51,281 bases of DNA from Clostridiales bacterium GWF2_38_85. Its GTDB lineage: Bacteria; Bacillota; Clostridia; Oscillospirales; CAG-382. The notes under the pieces are model-generated. The model saw only the letters and a program-made list of their open reading frames with translations. It was not told the origin of the DNA and made no database searches. A program made the position numbers and the translations under genes. The stretch lies in the NCBI GenBank assembly GCA_001797275.1, contig MGOY01000043.1:1-51281 (forward strand). The letters are read 5' to 3'. Shown piece after piece: positions 16,609 to 25,637 of this stretch (its first letter is position 1; each line of letters begins with the position of its first letter).

Positions 16609-17695
16609 TAGAGACAGAGTGTCTCAAGATCTTCACGCCTATGTCTCACGGTATTCCGCAGGACATCGAGAGGTTTTTGATGGAATCATAGACCAGTGGG
16701 GAGCGCTATGCACCGATCCTTTGGCCGCTCAAAAGGCCCACGAACGCGAGTGGCCTTTTCTGGTACCTCAATGGGACGGGCTATTAGGCTTACAATTCTC
16801 AATCGAAAATATAACTGGTGACTATTCACTTTTTTCGGTAGATGGATCTCAGCTATATCCTGAACGACACCAGGGGATTCCCTGTGCGCTTGTAAACATA
16901 GGCACAGCAGCCTTTTCCTATGGGCAGACCACCAGCAAAGCAGAGCTTTTTTCAAAACCCTATCTTATTACTCCAAACAATCTTTCGGACGGAGAAGATG
17001 CCTTTATTGATGAAGCTTTTATCCGCTCTCTTCGCACGGAATACGAATTAAAAGGCGGACTAGAGACAAGCGCCCTTTACAAGGGAGCCCCCTTCTTTTT
17101 TGATGGCTCTCTAATTCTGTGGCATATGGATGAAAGTAAAAAAGGAGCAGAAGACTATTTTTTTAAACGATATGTAGACTGTTTTGTCACCTTAGAGCAA
17201 CAAGAAGTTTTGCATGCGGGGTATATAAGCATGCCCAAGAGCCGAGAGCTTGTTAATATAATGCGCGCATTGTGCCCTGTGGATCCGGCCCTGTTGCGGT
17301 ATTTTACAGACGCAGACCTAGTCGCCTCTTTTCTCAAACCAGACCATCGCACCCTTCTATTTAAAAGTCGCGCACATATCACATCACACTACCCCCCTTC
17401 TGTGCACCCCTTCTTTTTTTATCTAAATGTAGGCTCTGAAATCGCTCGAGTTGAAATACCTCAATGGATCGCAGAGAACGAGATCTACATCAACAAAATC
17501 ACATCAATTTTAATTGACCAGTGCGACAAAGGACGAGGTTATCCTGTCTGTTTAGCTGAAGCACATGAACAAGCAGTAGTAAAAGCAGCGGATCGCGAAT
17601 TCTTTTTTGCCTGTATGGCCAAGTGGCTGAATCGCGAAGGCGCTGCTTTTATCAGTTCTCGAAAGAGTCTTCTTAAAAAAACGGCGGCAATCTAA
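16601..17695 (+). CDS. nurA: NurA-family DNA repair nuclease
   Basis: 364 residues with the NurA order of motifs: FSVDGSQLYP (about 79-88, first metal-binding Asp), FFFDGSLIL (about 168), GYISMPKSRELVN, FYLNVGSEIARVEIPQWIA, and a final GYPVCLAEAHEQAVV followed by a conserved Arg. NurA is a 5'-3' nuclease that works with the HerA helicase in end resection; HerA is not in this window. It starts inside the last codons of the NifU-like gene, so the two are translationally coupled. The C-terminus stops six bases before the convergent lipase gene. Confidence 0.8.
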   Translation: MLDRDRVSQDLHAYVSRYSAGHREVFDGIIDQWGALCTDPLAAQKAHEREWPFLVPQWDGLLGLQFSIENITGDYSLFSVDGSQLYPERHQGIPCALVNIGTAAFSYGQTTSKAELFSKPYLITPNNLSDGEDAFIDEAFIRSLRTEYELKGGLETSALYKGAPFFFDGSLILWHMDESKKGAEDYFFKRYVDCFVTLEQQEVLHAGYISMPKSRELVNIMRALCPVDPALLRYFTDADLVASFLKPDHRTLLFKSRAHITSHYPPSVHPFFFYLNVGSEIARVEIPQWIAENEIYINKITSILIDQCDKGRGYPVCLAEAHEQAVVKAADREFFFACMAKWLNREGAAFISSRKSLLKKTAAI

Positions 17696-17701
17696 TATAG
17701 C

Positions 17702-19393
17702 TTAATAGACTTTTGCTGCCTTTCGTTGTGCCAACCTATCAATTACCTCAACAATTGTCTGCTTAGCTTCATCTCCCGCCATCTCCATAAGACCCGTAAT
17801 CTGATCTATCTGGTGTTGCGTCCACTCTAAACTGGTAACTCCATGATAACCCTTTACAAATGGGTCATAGTTGGGATCAAAGCGAGGATTAGTAATAGCA
17901 GGCAAGTAGATAAGCACAGGCGCTTGCGAGTCTGGTCCATCATCAAACACAGAGAATATGTTGCTCTCAGCAACATGATAATCAATAGTTGGAAATGGAA
18001 TATTATTCACCTTAGCCCAGGCTGCAGCATTCTTTAACGCTCCTGCAAAATAAGTATCTCCCCCATCATCACAAGCAATAATAAGGTCAACTTTGCGCTC
18101 CGGTTTTAGCAAGGGTACAAATGGCAGATTTATATCCATCCCTGCATCAAGATAGATATGAAAACTAGATTTAGAATCTGGCATACCATGCATATCATGC
18201 GTTGGATTTCTTATATGAGCTGGGAACACTCTCAATTGACCAATAGGAGTCTCCATAATAAGATCCTTCAGCGGTGCAAAGAGCTCTTTAGGTTCAAGGT
18301 TAGATAAGAACATCGTGTAAATCTCGCGCAGTGTTATAGAAATAGCAGAACCCCATATCCCCATCAAATATCCAAGCTCAAGCGGTGGATGATTATTAAT
18401 AGAAGTACCCGTATTAAATTGTCTCCCAAAACCAAAGGTTGGAACTGCTGCATTTAATCCATAATTCATGACTTCGAACGGAGAAAATTCTACCCATTGA
18501 AACGCTGTGTTTTTGTTTATAGGATTAATGGCCGTATAGATAGGACACGGAGCATTCCCCGAAGAAAAATTTTGAAGTTGCGAACAGAGCGACGTGTTAC
18601 TGTAATCATCCCGACTCTTCTTATCAAGGCACTCAAGGCCAATAACAAGACCCCAGAAATCAATAATAGTTGGAATTTCTCCATAGAAAAGACGTCTTAA
18701 AAATGTTTGCGCCAGGGCATCTACAAAATCACCAACATAGCCACCAATTCCCTTCAACGTGTTTGGAATAAGTCCTTCTGCAACTCGCTCGGTATAGTCT
18801 TTAAAAAATTCGGAATAACTCTTACCTGAAGCAAGCCATGCTGAAATAAGCCAGGTAGAGCCCGAAACACCTGCCACATAATGGGTCGTTTGCAACAATC
18901 CCGATGCATCAAAACTCTTTAAGAGTCCGCCCAAAGCCAATGCGGCATGCATAGATCCACCACTTCCTATAACAGCTATGCGAGGCATATGAGCAGGATC
19001 TATAGTACGTCCAATTAAACCAGATGCCGCTTGAGCCGCTACAAGATTTCGTTTTTCAAGAAAAACAATCTCATCATTACATAAACTAGGTCGCGTCGAA
19101 ATAGTCCGCACATGAGCAGTTTTACTCGCATAAGAAGATGCCTTGGCTAACGAGGCACACAAACGCACAACCATAGCGTGCGGCACCGAGATTTTTTTCC
19201 CATTAATCGTAACCGTGGCCTCTAAAGAAGACGTTTTATTCCCAGGGCTAACAGAAAATTCAAGCTGTGGCTCCTGCTCTAATAATGTCGGCGCAAGAGT
19301 CTGGTCGCAAACGCGCTCATCTGCTTTAGAAAAACATAAAAATGGAAAAAGAAGAACATAGGTTAACAGGATGCGAAAATAAGGAGGTATCAT
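17702..19393 (-). CDS. cPLA2-type phospholipase paralog 1 (Arg to His at the oxyanion motif)
   Basis: 563 residues, signal peptide about 1-24. It carries the cytosolic phospholipase A2/phospholipase B catalytic domain: oxyanion loop GSGGSMHA (143-150), nucleophile elbow GVSGSTW with Ser177, IDFWGLVIG, WVEFSPFEV, LMGIWGSAIS, and catalytic Asp416 in YLDAGMDINLP. The residue equivalent to human cPLA2-alpha Arg200 is His149; the 28-residue spacing to the Ser is the same as in the human enzyme. No C2 domain, so Ca2+-dependent membrane docking is not expected. Expected reaction: hydrolysis of phospholipid or lysophospholipid acyl chains. It is last of three tandem paralogs, 10 bases behind the middle one. 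Confidence 0.85.
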   Translation of the reverse strand: MIPPYFRILLTYVLLFPFLCFSKADERVCDQTLAPTLLEQEPQLEFSVSPGNKTSSLEATVTINGKKISVPHAMVVRLCASLAKASSYASKTAHVRTISTRPSLCNDEIVFLEKRNLVAAQAASGLIGRTIDPAHMPRIAVIGSGGSMHAALALGGLLKSFDASGLLQTTHYVAGVSGSTWLISAWLASGKSYSEFFKDYTERVAEGLIPNTLKGIGGYVGDFVDALAQTFLRRLFYGEIPTIIDFWGLVIGLECLDKKSRDDYSNTSLCSQLQNFSSGNAPCPIYTAINPINKNTAFQWVEFSPFEVMNYGLNAAVPTFGFGRQFNTGTSINNHPPLELGYLMGIWGSAISITLREIYTMFLSNLEPKELFAPLKDLIMETPIGQLRVFPAHIRNPTHDMHGMPDSKSSFHIYLDAGMDINLPFVPLLKPERKVDLIIACDDGGDTYFAGALKNAAAWAKVNNIPFPTIDYHVAESNIFSVFDDGPDSQAPVLIYLPAITNPRFDPNYDPFVKGYHGVTSLEWTQHQIDQITGLMEMAGDEAKQTIVEVIDRLAQRKAAKVY

Positions 19394-19403
19394 TGTTTAT
19401 CTT

Positions 19404-21011
19404 TCAAGGTAGACATTTACTACAATTCGCTTTCCGCTGAATCAATTCCTCTGCAAGTAAAAGAATCGTGGACGTAACATCTAGCGCCGTCTGCTCAAAG
19501 AGTCCCGAGATATTTTTTGCTTGCTGCGTCGTATAAATTAAATTGGCCGTATGCAAATACGAATTCAACAGCGCCTGAGGATCAAATTCTGGCGAGAAAT
19601 TAGGGTTGGTTGTCATAGGCAAGTAAACAACAATAGGGGCCATAGACTCAGGTCCATCATCAAAAACCGTGCAAACCTTTTCACCAATACCGTCATAGGT
19701 AATAGCAGGGAACGGCAAGTTATGTTCTTTAGCAAAGCGTTCTGCTTTATACAGTTCCTGAGCAGATGGTAAATTACCCGATGTATCGCAAATAATTATA
19801 AGATCTATACCTCGTGCAGGCTGAAGAAGTGGAGCAATCGGTATGTTATGGTCAACCCCCGCATCCACAAATTTAAAGGAACGCATATCAGCATCTGGCA
19901 TGCCTTCCATATGATAGGCCGGATTATTAATACAGGCAGGGAATAAACGTATATCCCCTACAGGCGTCTCCTCTGCCAAGTCTTTTAGAGGCGCAAAGAG
20001 AGCCTGTGGCTGCAGGCCATCCAAAGCCGTATTATAAGCCTCTTTGAAAGATGCAGAGATAGCGGAACCCCACACGCCCATAAAAAATCCCAATGGGAAG
20101 AAAGGAGATGGCCCTTCAGACACGCCCTTTGAAAACTTACGACCAAGGCTCCACGCAGGAATCGCAACATGTTGATCATAAAACGCAACCTCTAGAGGTG
20201 AAAATTCAACCCAATGATAGCTAGAATGTTTACCAATAGTTACTGCTGTAAAAAGAGGAATAGGCCTATCGCCCTCAGCCATACGATCGATCATATGCTG
20301 AGCCCCTATCTGAAGATAATGTCCTTTAGAAGTCTTATCAAACGTACTTCTTGCAATCAAATAGCCATAAAGATCAATAACCGTGGGTGTTTCATTAAAC
20401 GCAAGTCTGCGCAAAAGGCTAGCCGCTATTACATCCAACACTGAAGTCGGCCAATCAAAGACATTCGTAGCAAAAAGTCCCAAGGGGTTTTTTACCGTTC
20501 TAGCAATAAGCTCAGGAGCGAATTTATCAAAAGGGAGCTTTGAAAGATACCACGGAGCAAGCGCCCACGTAGATCCAGAAAGTGCATCGATATACTGGCA
20601 TATATCCATAACACCTGTCTTTGTAAATCCACTTAAAAGACCTGCCAGGGAATACATGGCTCGATAACCTCCACCGCAGCCACAAATAGCGATACGCGGC
20701 AGACAATTAGCATCAAACGAAAAACCCACCTGTTTTTCAAGCGCTTTATGACAATTCACATCACGCTTTCTAAGAATCGAAGCCTCTGCGCTATTTAGTA
20801 CAAAATTATCTTTAAAAGCCCTTACTTTAACTACCGTCTTTTTATTAGGATCAGCCTGAACCAGCTGCTCATAAAGAGTAGTTAAAAACGATCGTTCTGA
20901 AGGGGCATAGCGCGCAAAAGTTAATTCCGTATCAAGGGGGTTTTCAGCAAATGCCATCTTAGACAACAGCAGTGCCAATCCAAACGCACAGTAAAAAGCC
21001 ATGTTCCGCAC
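19404..21011 (-). CDS. cPLA2-type phospholipase paralog 2
   Basis: 535 residues, signal peptide about 1-22 (LALLLSKMAFA). The start is taken as GTG at 21011, since AGGAG sits six bases before it and would be too far from the ATG at 21002. Catalytic features are complete: CGCGGGYRAM with Arg117, ALSGSTW with Ser145, IDLYGYLIA, WVEFSPLEV, FMGVWGSAIS, and Asp383 in FVDAGVDHNIP. The motif order and the 28-residue Arg-Ser spacing follow group IV cPLA2. The C-terminus ends in a short Cys/Lys tail. Middle gene of a three-gene leftward operon with 32- and 10-base gaps. Confidence 0.87.
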   Translation of the reverse strand: MRNMAFYCAFGLALLLSKMAFAENPLDTELTFARYAPSERSFLTTLYEQLVQADPNKKTVVKVRAFKDNFVLNSAEASILRKRDVNCHKALEKQVGFSFDANCLPRIAICGCGGGYRAMYSLAGLLSGFTKTGVMDICQYIDALSGSTWALAPWYLSKLPFDKFAPELIARTVKNPLGLFATNVFDWPTSVLDVIAASLLRRLAFNETPTVIDLYGYLIARSTFDKTSKGHYLQIGAQHMIDRMAEGDRPIPLFTAVTIGKHSSYHWVEFSPLEVAFYDQHVAIPAWSLGRKFSKGVSEGPSPFFPLGFFMGVWGSAISASFKEAYNTALDGLQPQALFAPLKDLAEETPVGDIRLFPACINNPAYHMEGMPDADMRSFKFVDAGVDHNIPIAPLLQPARGIDLIIICDTSGNLPSAQELYKAERFAKEHNLPFPAITYDGIGEKVCTVFDDGPESMAPIVVYLPMTTNPNFSPEFDPQALLNSYLHTANLIYTTQQAKNISGLFEQTALDVTSTILLLAEELIQRKANCSKCLP

Positions 21012-21043
21012 AGAAGTCTCCTTTAGTAAAATAAGGCCAAAAA

Positions 21044-22897
21044 TTACGCTGCAAGTGGAACTTTATTCTTTAAAGCTCGGCGCTCTGCGGCCGTTTTTGT
21101 AAGCTGAAGAATGGTAGGTCGTACATCTTTTACGGCTTGCCCCATAAGACCTGCAAGCAACCCAATTTGTTCTTTTGTATAGAGAAAATTAAAGGTGTTT
21201 AAAAAGCCAAGTTTTCCTAGATGATCCTGCGGATCAAATGTCGATGAAAAATGAGCATTTTTTATCATAGGAATATAGAGCACGATAGGGGCTTCCGATC
21301 CAGGACCATCATCAAATACAGAGAATACGTTTGACGTAGCTTTTGCAAGATCAATTTTAGGAAACGGCAAATTACGCTCGCGCGCATAGCGCTCCGCTTT
21401 CCAGAGCTCATTCTTCGGAGCAGGATCTAAAACATTTGCCGAAAGATCAAACAGAATAATGAGATCAATCGGACGATAAAGCAATGGAGTAATAGGAATC
21501 CCAAAACTCATACCCCCGTCCACAACCATCTCTTTTTTCAACGTCGAGTCAGGAAAAGAAGTCATTTTGTAGGTTACATTATTTACAAAGGTTGGAAATA
21601 CACGAATGTTCCCTATAAAGGGAACTTCGACAACCCGTTTTATAAATGCAAAAAGGAGCCCCTTTAAAATTTCTGAAAGAACAAAATTGAAAATATCCAT
21701 CAAATCAAGCGAAATAGCGGATCCAAACATAGACATAAACTGGGCAGCGGCAATAGAAGGTTGTCGAGTTTTTGAAACCCCCTTTTCAAAATATCGACCA
21801 AAGCTCCAGGAAGGAACTCCAACATGATCATCGTACGTTGCCACTTCATAAGGAGTAAACTCCTTCCACTTATAGCCTACGGCATTATTTTTTGGCGTTA
21901 CCGCCGTAAAAATCGGCAGGGGTTGTTGCCCTTTTGCAAGATTGGGAGCCATAGAAGCTAAAGTAATATTTAGATAATTTTTCCGCTGCTCAGGAGAAAA
22001 GAGCGAAAGCCCAAGCAGCATGCCATAAACATCAATTAAAGAAGGGATATCACCAAAAACAATTTTGCGCGTAAAATCATCAATAATTATAGCGGAAAAA
22101 GACTTAAGCGCGGCCATTTGTTGATCTAAAGGTTTTCCAATTATAGCCCTTGAAGCACGATCGAAAAATTCTTCAGCAAATACTCTAAAGGATTTATCCG
22201 TAATAAGCCACGGAACAATTGCCCACGTCGATCCAGAAAGAGTATTTATTATACTAATCGTATCTAACAGACTTGAATCAGAATCCTTTTCTTTCTGATC
22301 AAGCTCCTTAAGCGCGCCAGCAAATCCTATTGCGGCCCTCATCCCTCCACCACTGCACACAATTCCAATTCGTGGCATCGTTAACTTGTCCAGGGGCATC
22401 TGCGTTATATTTTTTAGAGCAGCCAAAGTATGCACATCACGTTTTCCCATAAACTTCTGTTCATCGGGACAGGGCGTAAAATCCTTAAATACGCGAACAG
22501 AAGCTGTATAGTTCTTGTAGGGATTATGAGTTATCAGATCATTATAAAGTGCACGAACCTGCTCTTCTAATAGTTTTACCGTGTCTCCAAATAGGTTCAC
22601 AAAAACTTCTGTTACATCTTTTGAAGGAGTGATTGGTACATATAACAAAGGGTCCAAAATTCCAATACTCAGAGAAGCATCAGCAAGAGAAGGATTAAGA
22701 GGCAACTCCCCTGCCCCCTTTTTTACAGAGAGGTTTAATTCTGGGAGAAGTTCATTTATTTCTGACGCCATCCCCCCAACTGATTTTTCTTGTTCTGCTA
22801 GCATTAACAATGGACAACTACCCACTATAAACAGAGAAGAAACCACTATCCTATAAAACTTTCCAGGAAGAAAAATCCTCTTCTGTGCGTTAGCCAT
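21044..22897 (-). CDS. cPLA2-type phospholipase paralog 3
   Basis: 617 residues from the ATG at 22897 (AAGGGA ribosome site, then a Lys/Arg N-terminus and the hydrophobic stretch IVVSSLFIVGSCPLLMLA). It has the longest N-terminal extension of the three. Catalytic motifs: VCSGGGMRAA with Arg187, TLSGSTW with Ser221, IDVYGMLLG, WKEFTPYEV, MFGSAIS, Asp460 in VVDGGMSFGIP. An insert of charged residues (KEKDSDSS) lies between Arg and Ser. It is first in the lipase operon, with tatD about 90 bases upstream on the same strand. An extracytoplasmic phospholipase or lysophospholipase is predicted. Confidence 0.87.
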   Translation of the reverse strand: MANAQKRIFLPGKFYRIVVSSLFIVGSCPLLMLAEQEKSVGGMASEINELLPELNLSVKKGAGELPLNPSLADASLSIGILDPLLYVPITPSKDVTEVFVNLFGDTVKLLEEQVRALYNDLITHNPYKNYTASVRVFKDFTPCPDEQKFMGKRDVHTLAALKNITQMPLDKLTMPRIGIVCSGGGMRAAIGFAGALKELDQKEKDSDSSLLDTISIINTLSGSTWAIVPWLITDKSFRVFAEEFFDRASRAIIGKPLDQQMAALKSFSAIIIDDFTRKIVFGDIPSLIDVYGMLLGLSLFSPEQRKNYLNITLASMAPNLAKGQQPLPIFTAVTPKNNAVGYKWKEFTPYEVATYDDHVGVPSWSFGRYFEKGVSKTRQPSIAAAQFMSMFGSAISLDLMDIFNFVLSEILKGLLFAFIKRVVEVPFIGNIRVFPTFVNNVTYKMTSFPDSTLKKEMVVDGGMSFGIPITPLLYRPIDLIILFDLSANVLDPAPKNELWKAERYARERNLPFPKIDLAKATSNVFSVFDDGPGSEAPIVLYIPMIKNAHFSSTFDPQDHLGKLGFLNTFNFLYTKEQIGLLAGLMGQAVKDVRPTILQLTKTAAERRALKNKVPLAA

Positions 22898-22988
22898 AAA
22901 AATCCCTTGAATAAAAAACCATACCTCCTCCATTTAGCACAAGCTAATACAGGGGGATTTTTGATTTCAAGAGAAACAAGAAAGAAAT

Positions 22989-23810
22989 TTATAATGTCTG
23001 TTTTTGGAACTTAAAAAGGCGCGTAGCATTTTCTGTAGTTCTTGAGGCTACAGCTTCTGAACTTACCCCAAGCAACGTAGCCAGATATTGTCCTATCGTT
23101 GCTACCTGCGCCGGGTAGTTTATTTTTCCCCGTATAGCTTGAGGCGGTAAAAAAGGCGAGTCTGTTTCAAGAAGCAAGTGATCAAGCCCCAAAGTTAAAA
23201 CGACTGTCCGAAGCATCTCATTTTTAGGATACGTCACAGGACCAGCTATTCCCAAAAAAAAACCTAATGCTACAACTTCCTGTGCAACCGCAAGATCTTC
23301 CAAAAAACAATGAAAAACCCCTCGCGGCAGAGTAGCAGCATACTCTTTTAAAATAGCTAACGTTTCATCAACCGAGCTTCGCGTATGAATAATTAGAGGA
23401 AGATCTTCTTCAAGAGCACAGTCTATGTGGGCCCTAAAAAGATCTTTTTGCCGCTCCTTATTAAATCCAGGATGATAAAAATCAAGACCGGTTTCACCTA
23501 GGGCTACAACACAAGAAGCTGGAGTTTCCGCTATAAGTGATTTTATAGATACAAAATCCTCTTTCCATGAAGCAGTACCATCACAAGGATGAATCCCCAC
23601 TGAAGCAAAAACAGGTGGAAAAGCACGTGCAAACTGTACAGACTGCTGACTTGAGCTAACCGTTGTACCAACCGTTATAATTTTTTCTACACCAGATTTT
23701 TGAGCTGATTTTACAATGTCACCCACCCAAGACAACAACGAATTTTCTAGAACAGCTTTACCTTCTCTCTCGACTATCATTTCGAGGTGACAATGAGTCT
23801 CTGTAAACAT
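22989..23810 (-). CDS. tatD: TatD-family metal-dependent hydrolase
   Basis: 273 residues, TIM-barrel amidohydrolase type. Metal ligands and signature segments are in order: THCHLE at residues 4-9, GETGLDFYH (about 103), IIHTRSS (about 139), VFHCFLED (about 163) and LLETDSPFLPP (about 213). TatD enzymes are Mg2+-dependent 3'-5' DNases or related hydrolases in DNA repair and quality control. AAGGAT precedes the ATG. The lipase operon follows in the same direction and may be read from the same transcript. The gene diverges from hup. Confidence 0.9.
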   Translation of the reverse strand: MFTETHCHLEMIVEREGKAVLENSLLSWVGDIVKSAQKSGVEKIITVGTTVSSSQQSVQFARAFPPVFASVGIHPCDGTASWKEDFVSIKSLIAETPASCVVALGETGLDFYHPGFNKERQKDLFRAHIDCALEEDLPLIIHTRSSVDETLAILKEYAATLPRGVFHCFLEDLAVAQEVVALGFFLGIAGPVTYPKNEMLRTVVLTLGLDHLLLETDSPFLPPQAIRGKINYPAQVATIGQYLATLLGVSSEAVASRTTENATRLFKFQKQTL

Positions 23811-23850
23811 GAAAAATCCTTAAAACCACGAGTTGTTTTGGGTTTTCGAT

Positions 23851-23878
23851 TTGACAAAAGTCACAATTAGTCTAATAT
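23851..23878 (+). promoter_or_regulatory. Promoter of hup
   Basis: Perfect TTGACA at 23851-23856, then TAATAT 16 bases later (or TATAGT at 19). It is about 100 bases before the hup start, between divergent tatD and hup. Confidence 0.55.
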
Positions 23879-23980
23879 AGTTTATTGAGAATGATACGAA
23901 AAGCAATGAGTGCTTTCGATGCCATTCTCAAGCAGTGCGGTTTCAAACATAATTCTATCAGATGCTAGGGAGTCTATAGC

Positions 23981-24262
23981 ATGAATAAGTCTAAGTTGGT
24001 AGAATCACTAAGCGTAGAGACAGGTTTTAACAAACGCGATGTCTTGCTAGTTCTCGAGGCATTTCGTCGCAACATTGTCGGCGCTCTTCGCAATGGTGAT
24101 AAAATCCAATGGTCAGGTTTCGGTACATTCACGCTTTCGCGTCGTGGTCCACGAGATGGAATAAATCCACAGACAAAGCAGAAGATTCGTCTTCCTGAAG
24201 TTTTTGTACCACGTTTCAAGCCAGGAAAAAATTTAAAGGAGCTTGTTAATAAAACTGTGTGA
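23981..24262 (+). CDS. hup: HU/IHF-family DNA-binding protein
   Basis: 93 residues, the full length of HU. It starts MNKSKLVESLS, has the dimer core FGTFTLSRRGPRDGINPQT, the DNA-binding arm (residues about 55-75, INPQTKQKIRLPE) and the closing VPRFKPGKNLKELVN. HU bends and compacts DNA as a dimer. The Pro at the arm tip position is replaced by KQK-type residues, within family variation. GGGAG precedes the ATG, a promoter lies upstream and a clear intrinsic terminator downstream, so it is monocistronic. Confidence 0.95.
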   Translation: MNKSKLVESLSVETGFNKRDVLLVLEAFRRNIVGALRNGDKIQWSGFGTFTLSRRGPRDGINPQTKQKIRLPEVFVPRFKPGKNLKELVNKTV

Positions 24263-24287
24263 AAGTAGTTATAAATGCTTTCATCCG

Positions 24288-24314
24288 AAAAGCCGCTTCG
24301 GCGGCTTTTTTTTT
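24288..24314 (+). terminator. Intrinsic terminator of hup
   Basis: AAAAGCCGC, TTCG tetraloop, GCGGCTTTT, continuing into a nine-T run; about 25 bases after the hup stop. Confidence 0.9.
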
Positions 24315-24389
24315 GCTTTAAAAGAACCATGCAATATGGTAAAGTATTAGGTACAATGGCATGAATGCTTTTAAAGTCCGGAGCTTTTT

Positions 24390-25631
24390 ATGATTGACTT
24401 AGCACTATTACGAGATGACCCTGAGGGTATTAAGGCCTTAATCCAGAAAAAGGATCCCTCATTTGATGTTGTTCGATTGGCAGAACTTGATAAGCATGTT
24501 CGATCATTAAGACATGTTATTGAAGATCTACGATCTGAAAAAAACACACTAGCAAAACAGGGGCAACAAGGGGTGTCCTCTGAAATTAGGGAAAAATCGA
24601 ATAAGCTAGGTGATCGAATAAAAGAGCACGAGGAGATGTTGGAGCAATCCGAGCGTCTATTTAAAGATCTTTATTTGCGCTGTCCCAACCTGCTTGCCGA
24701 TGATGTACAATCCGGCGGAAAAGAATCAAATCTTGTGGTTAGACAGATAGGAGTCCAGCCAACCTTTGACTTTCCCGTAAAAACTCATGTTGAGCTGACA
24801 AAAGCGCTCGGATGGGTTGATTTTGAAGCGGCGACGGCTATGACCGCCTCTAATTTTGCTCTTTATCGCAACGAAGCTGTCCGTCTTCACTATGCCCTCT
24901 GCATGTTTATGTTAAACACTGCGCAGTCTTTTGGATTTGCACCGGTTCTTCCACCCTTCTTAATTAATGAACGCGCGCTTGAAGGTGCAAGTAACTTCCC
25001 ACGATTCAAAGAAGAGGTATATGCCGTTGAAAAGGATGGCCTTTATCTGACACCGACCGCTGAGGTAAATCTTGCAAACCTTTATCGCGATACTATTTTG
25101 TCCGAACAAGAGCTACCTATCCGCTTAACTGCACTTACCAGCTGCTTTAGACGCGAAGCGGGTGGCTATGGCGCTGCAGAGCGTGGACTTATTCGTATTC
25201 ACCAGTTTGACAAAGTTGAATTGTTCACGCTTACAAAGCCTGAAGAATCCCCTCAAGAACAAGAACGTATGCTTGCATGCGCCGAGTCCATTCTACAAAA
25301 ATTAGGATTGCACTATCGCGTGACCTTACTTGCCGCGCAGGACTGTTCGTTTGCATCATCAAAAACTTATGATATAGAAGTGTGGATGCCCGGCCAAAAG
25401 GAATATAAAGAAGTCTCTTCTATAAGCAATTGCACCGATTTCCAGGCACGACGTTGTGCTATTCGGTGTCGCGCAGCAGCCGGCGAGAAAACACGATTAA
25501 TACACACACTAAATGGTTCTTCGTTAGCGCTTCCCCGCTTGGTAGTTGCATTACTAGAAACAGGGCAGCGTGCAGATGGATCTATAGTTTTCCCTGAAAT
25601 TTTAAAGTCAGTCTCTGTTGGAGTAAGTTAA
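24390..25631 (+). CDS. serS: Seryl-tRNA synthetase
   Basis: 413 residues. An N-terminal long antiparallel coiled coil (about residues 30-95) binds the tRNA-Ser variable arm. The class II core follows: TAEVNLANLYRDTIL, motif 2 SCFRREAGGYGAAERGL with IHQFDKVE, the SerS-specific FASSKTYDIEVWMPGQ and EVSSISNCTDFQARR, and motif 3 at the end. Motif 3 reads LNGSSLALPRLVVALLE, where most SerS have GSGLAVGR; the Arg is kept. It charges tRNA-Ser (and tRNA-Sec where present). The ATG is preceded by CGGAGC. Length is a little under the usual 420-430. Confidence 0.95.
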   Translation: MIDLALLRDDPEGIKALIQKKDPSFDVVRLAELDKHVRSLRHVIEDLRSEKNTLAKQGQQGVSSEIREKSNKLGDRIKEHEEMLEQSERLFKDLYLRCPNLLADDVQSGGKESNLVVRQIGVQPTFDFPVKTHVELTKALGWVDFEAATAMTASNFALYRNEAVRLHYALCMFMLNTAQSFGFAPVLPPFLINERALEGASNFPRFKEEVYAVEKDGLYLTPTAEVNLANLYRDTILSEQELPIRLTALTSCFRREAGGYGAAERGLIRIHQFDKVELFTLTKPEESPQEQERMLACAESILQKLGLHYRVTLLAAQDCSFASSKTYDIEVWMPGQKEYKEVSSISNCTDFQARRCAIRCRAAAGEKTRLIHTLNGSSLALPRLVVALLETGQRADGSIVFPEILKSVSVGVS

Positions 25632-25637
25632 ATCCCT

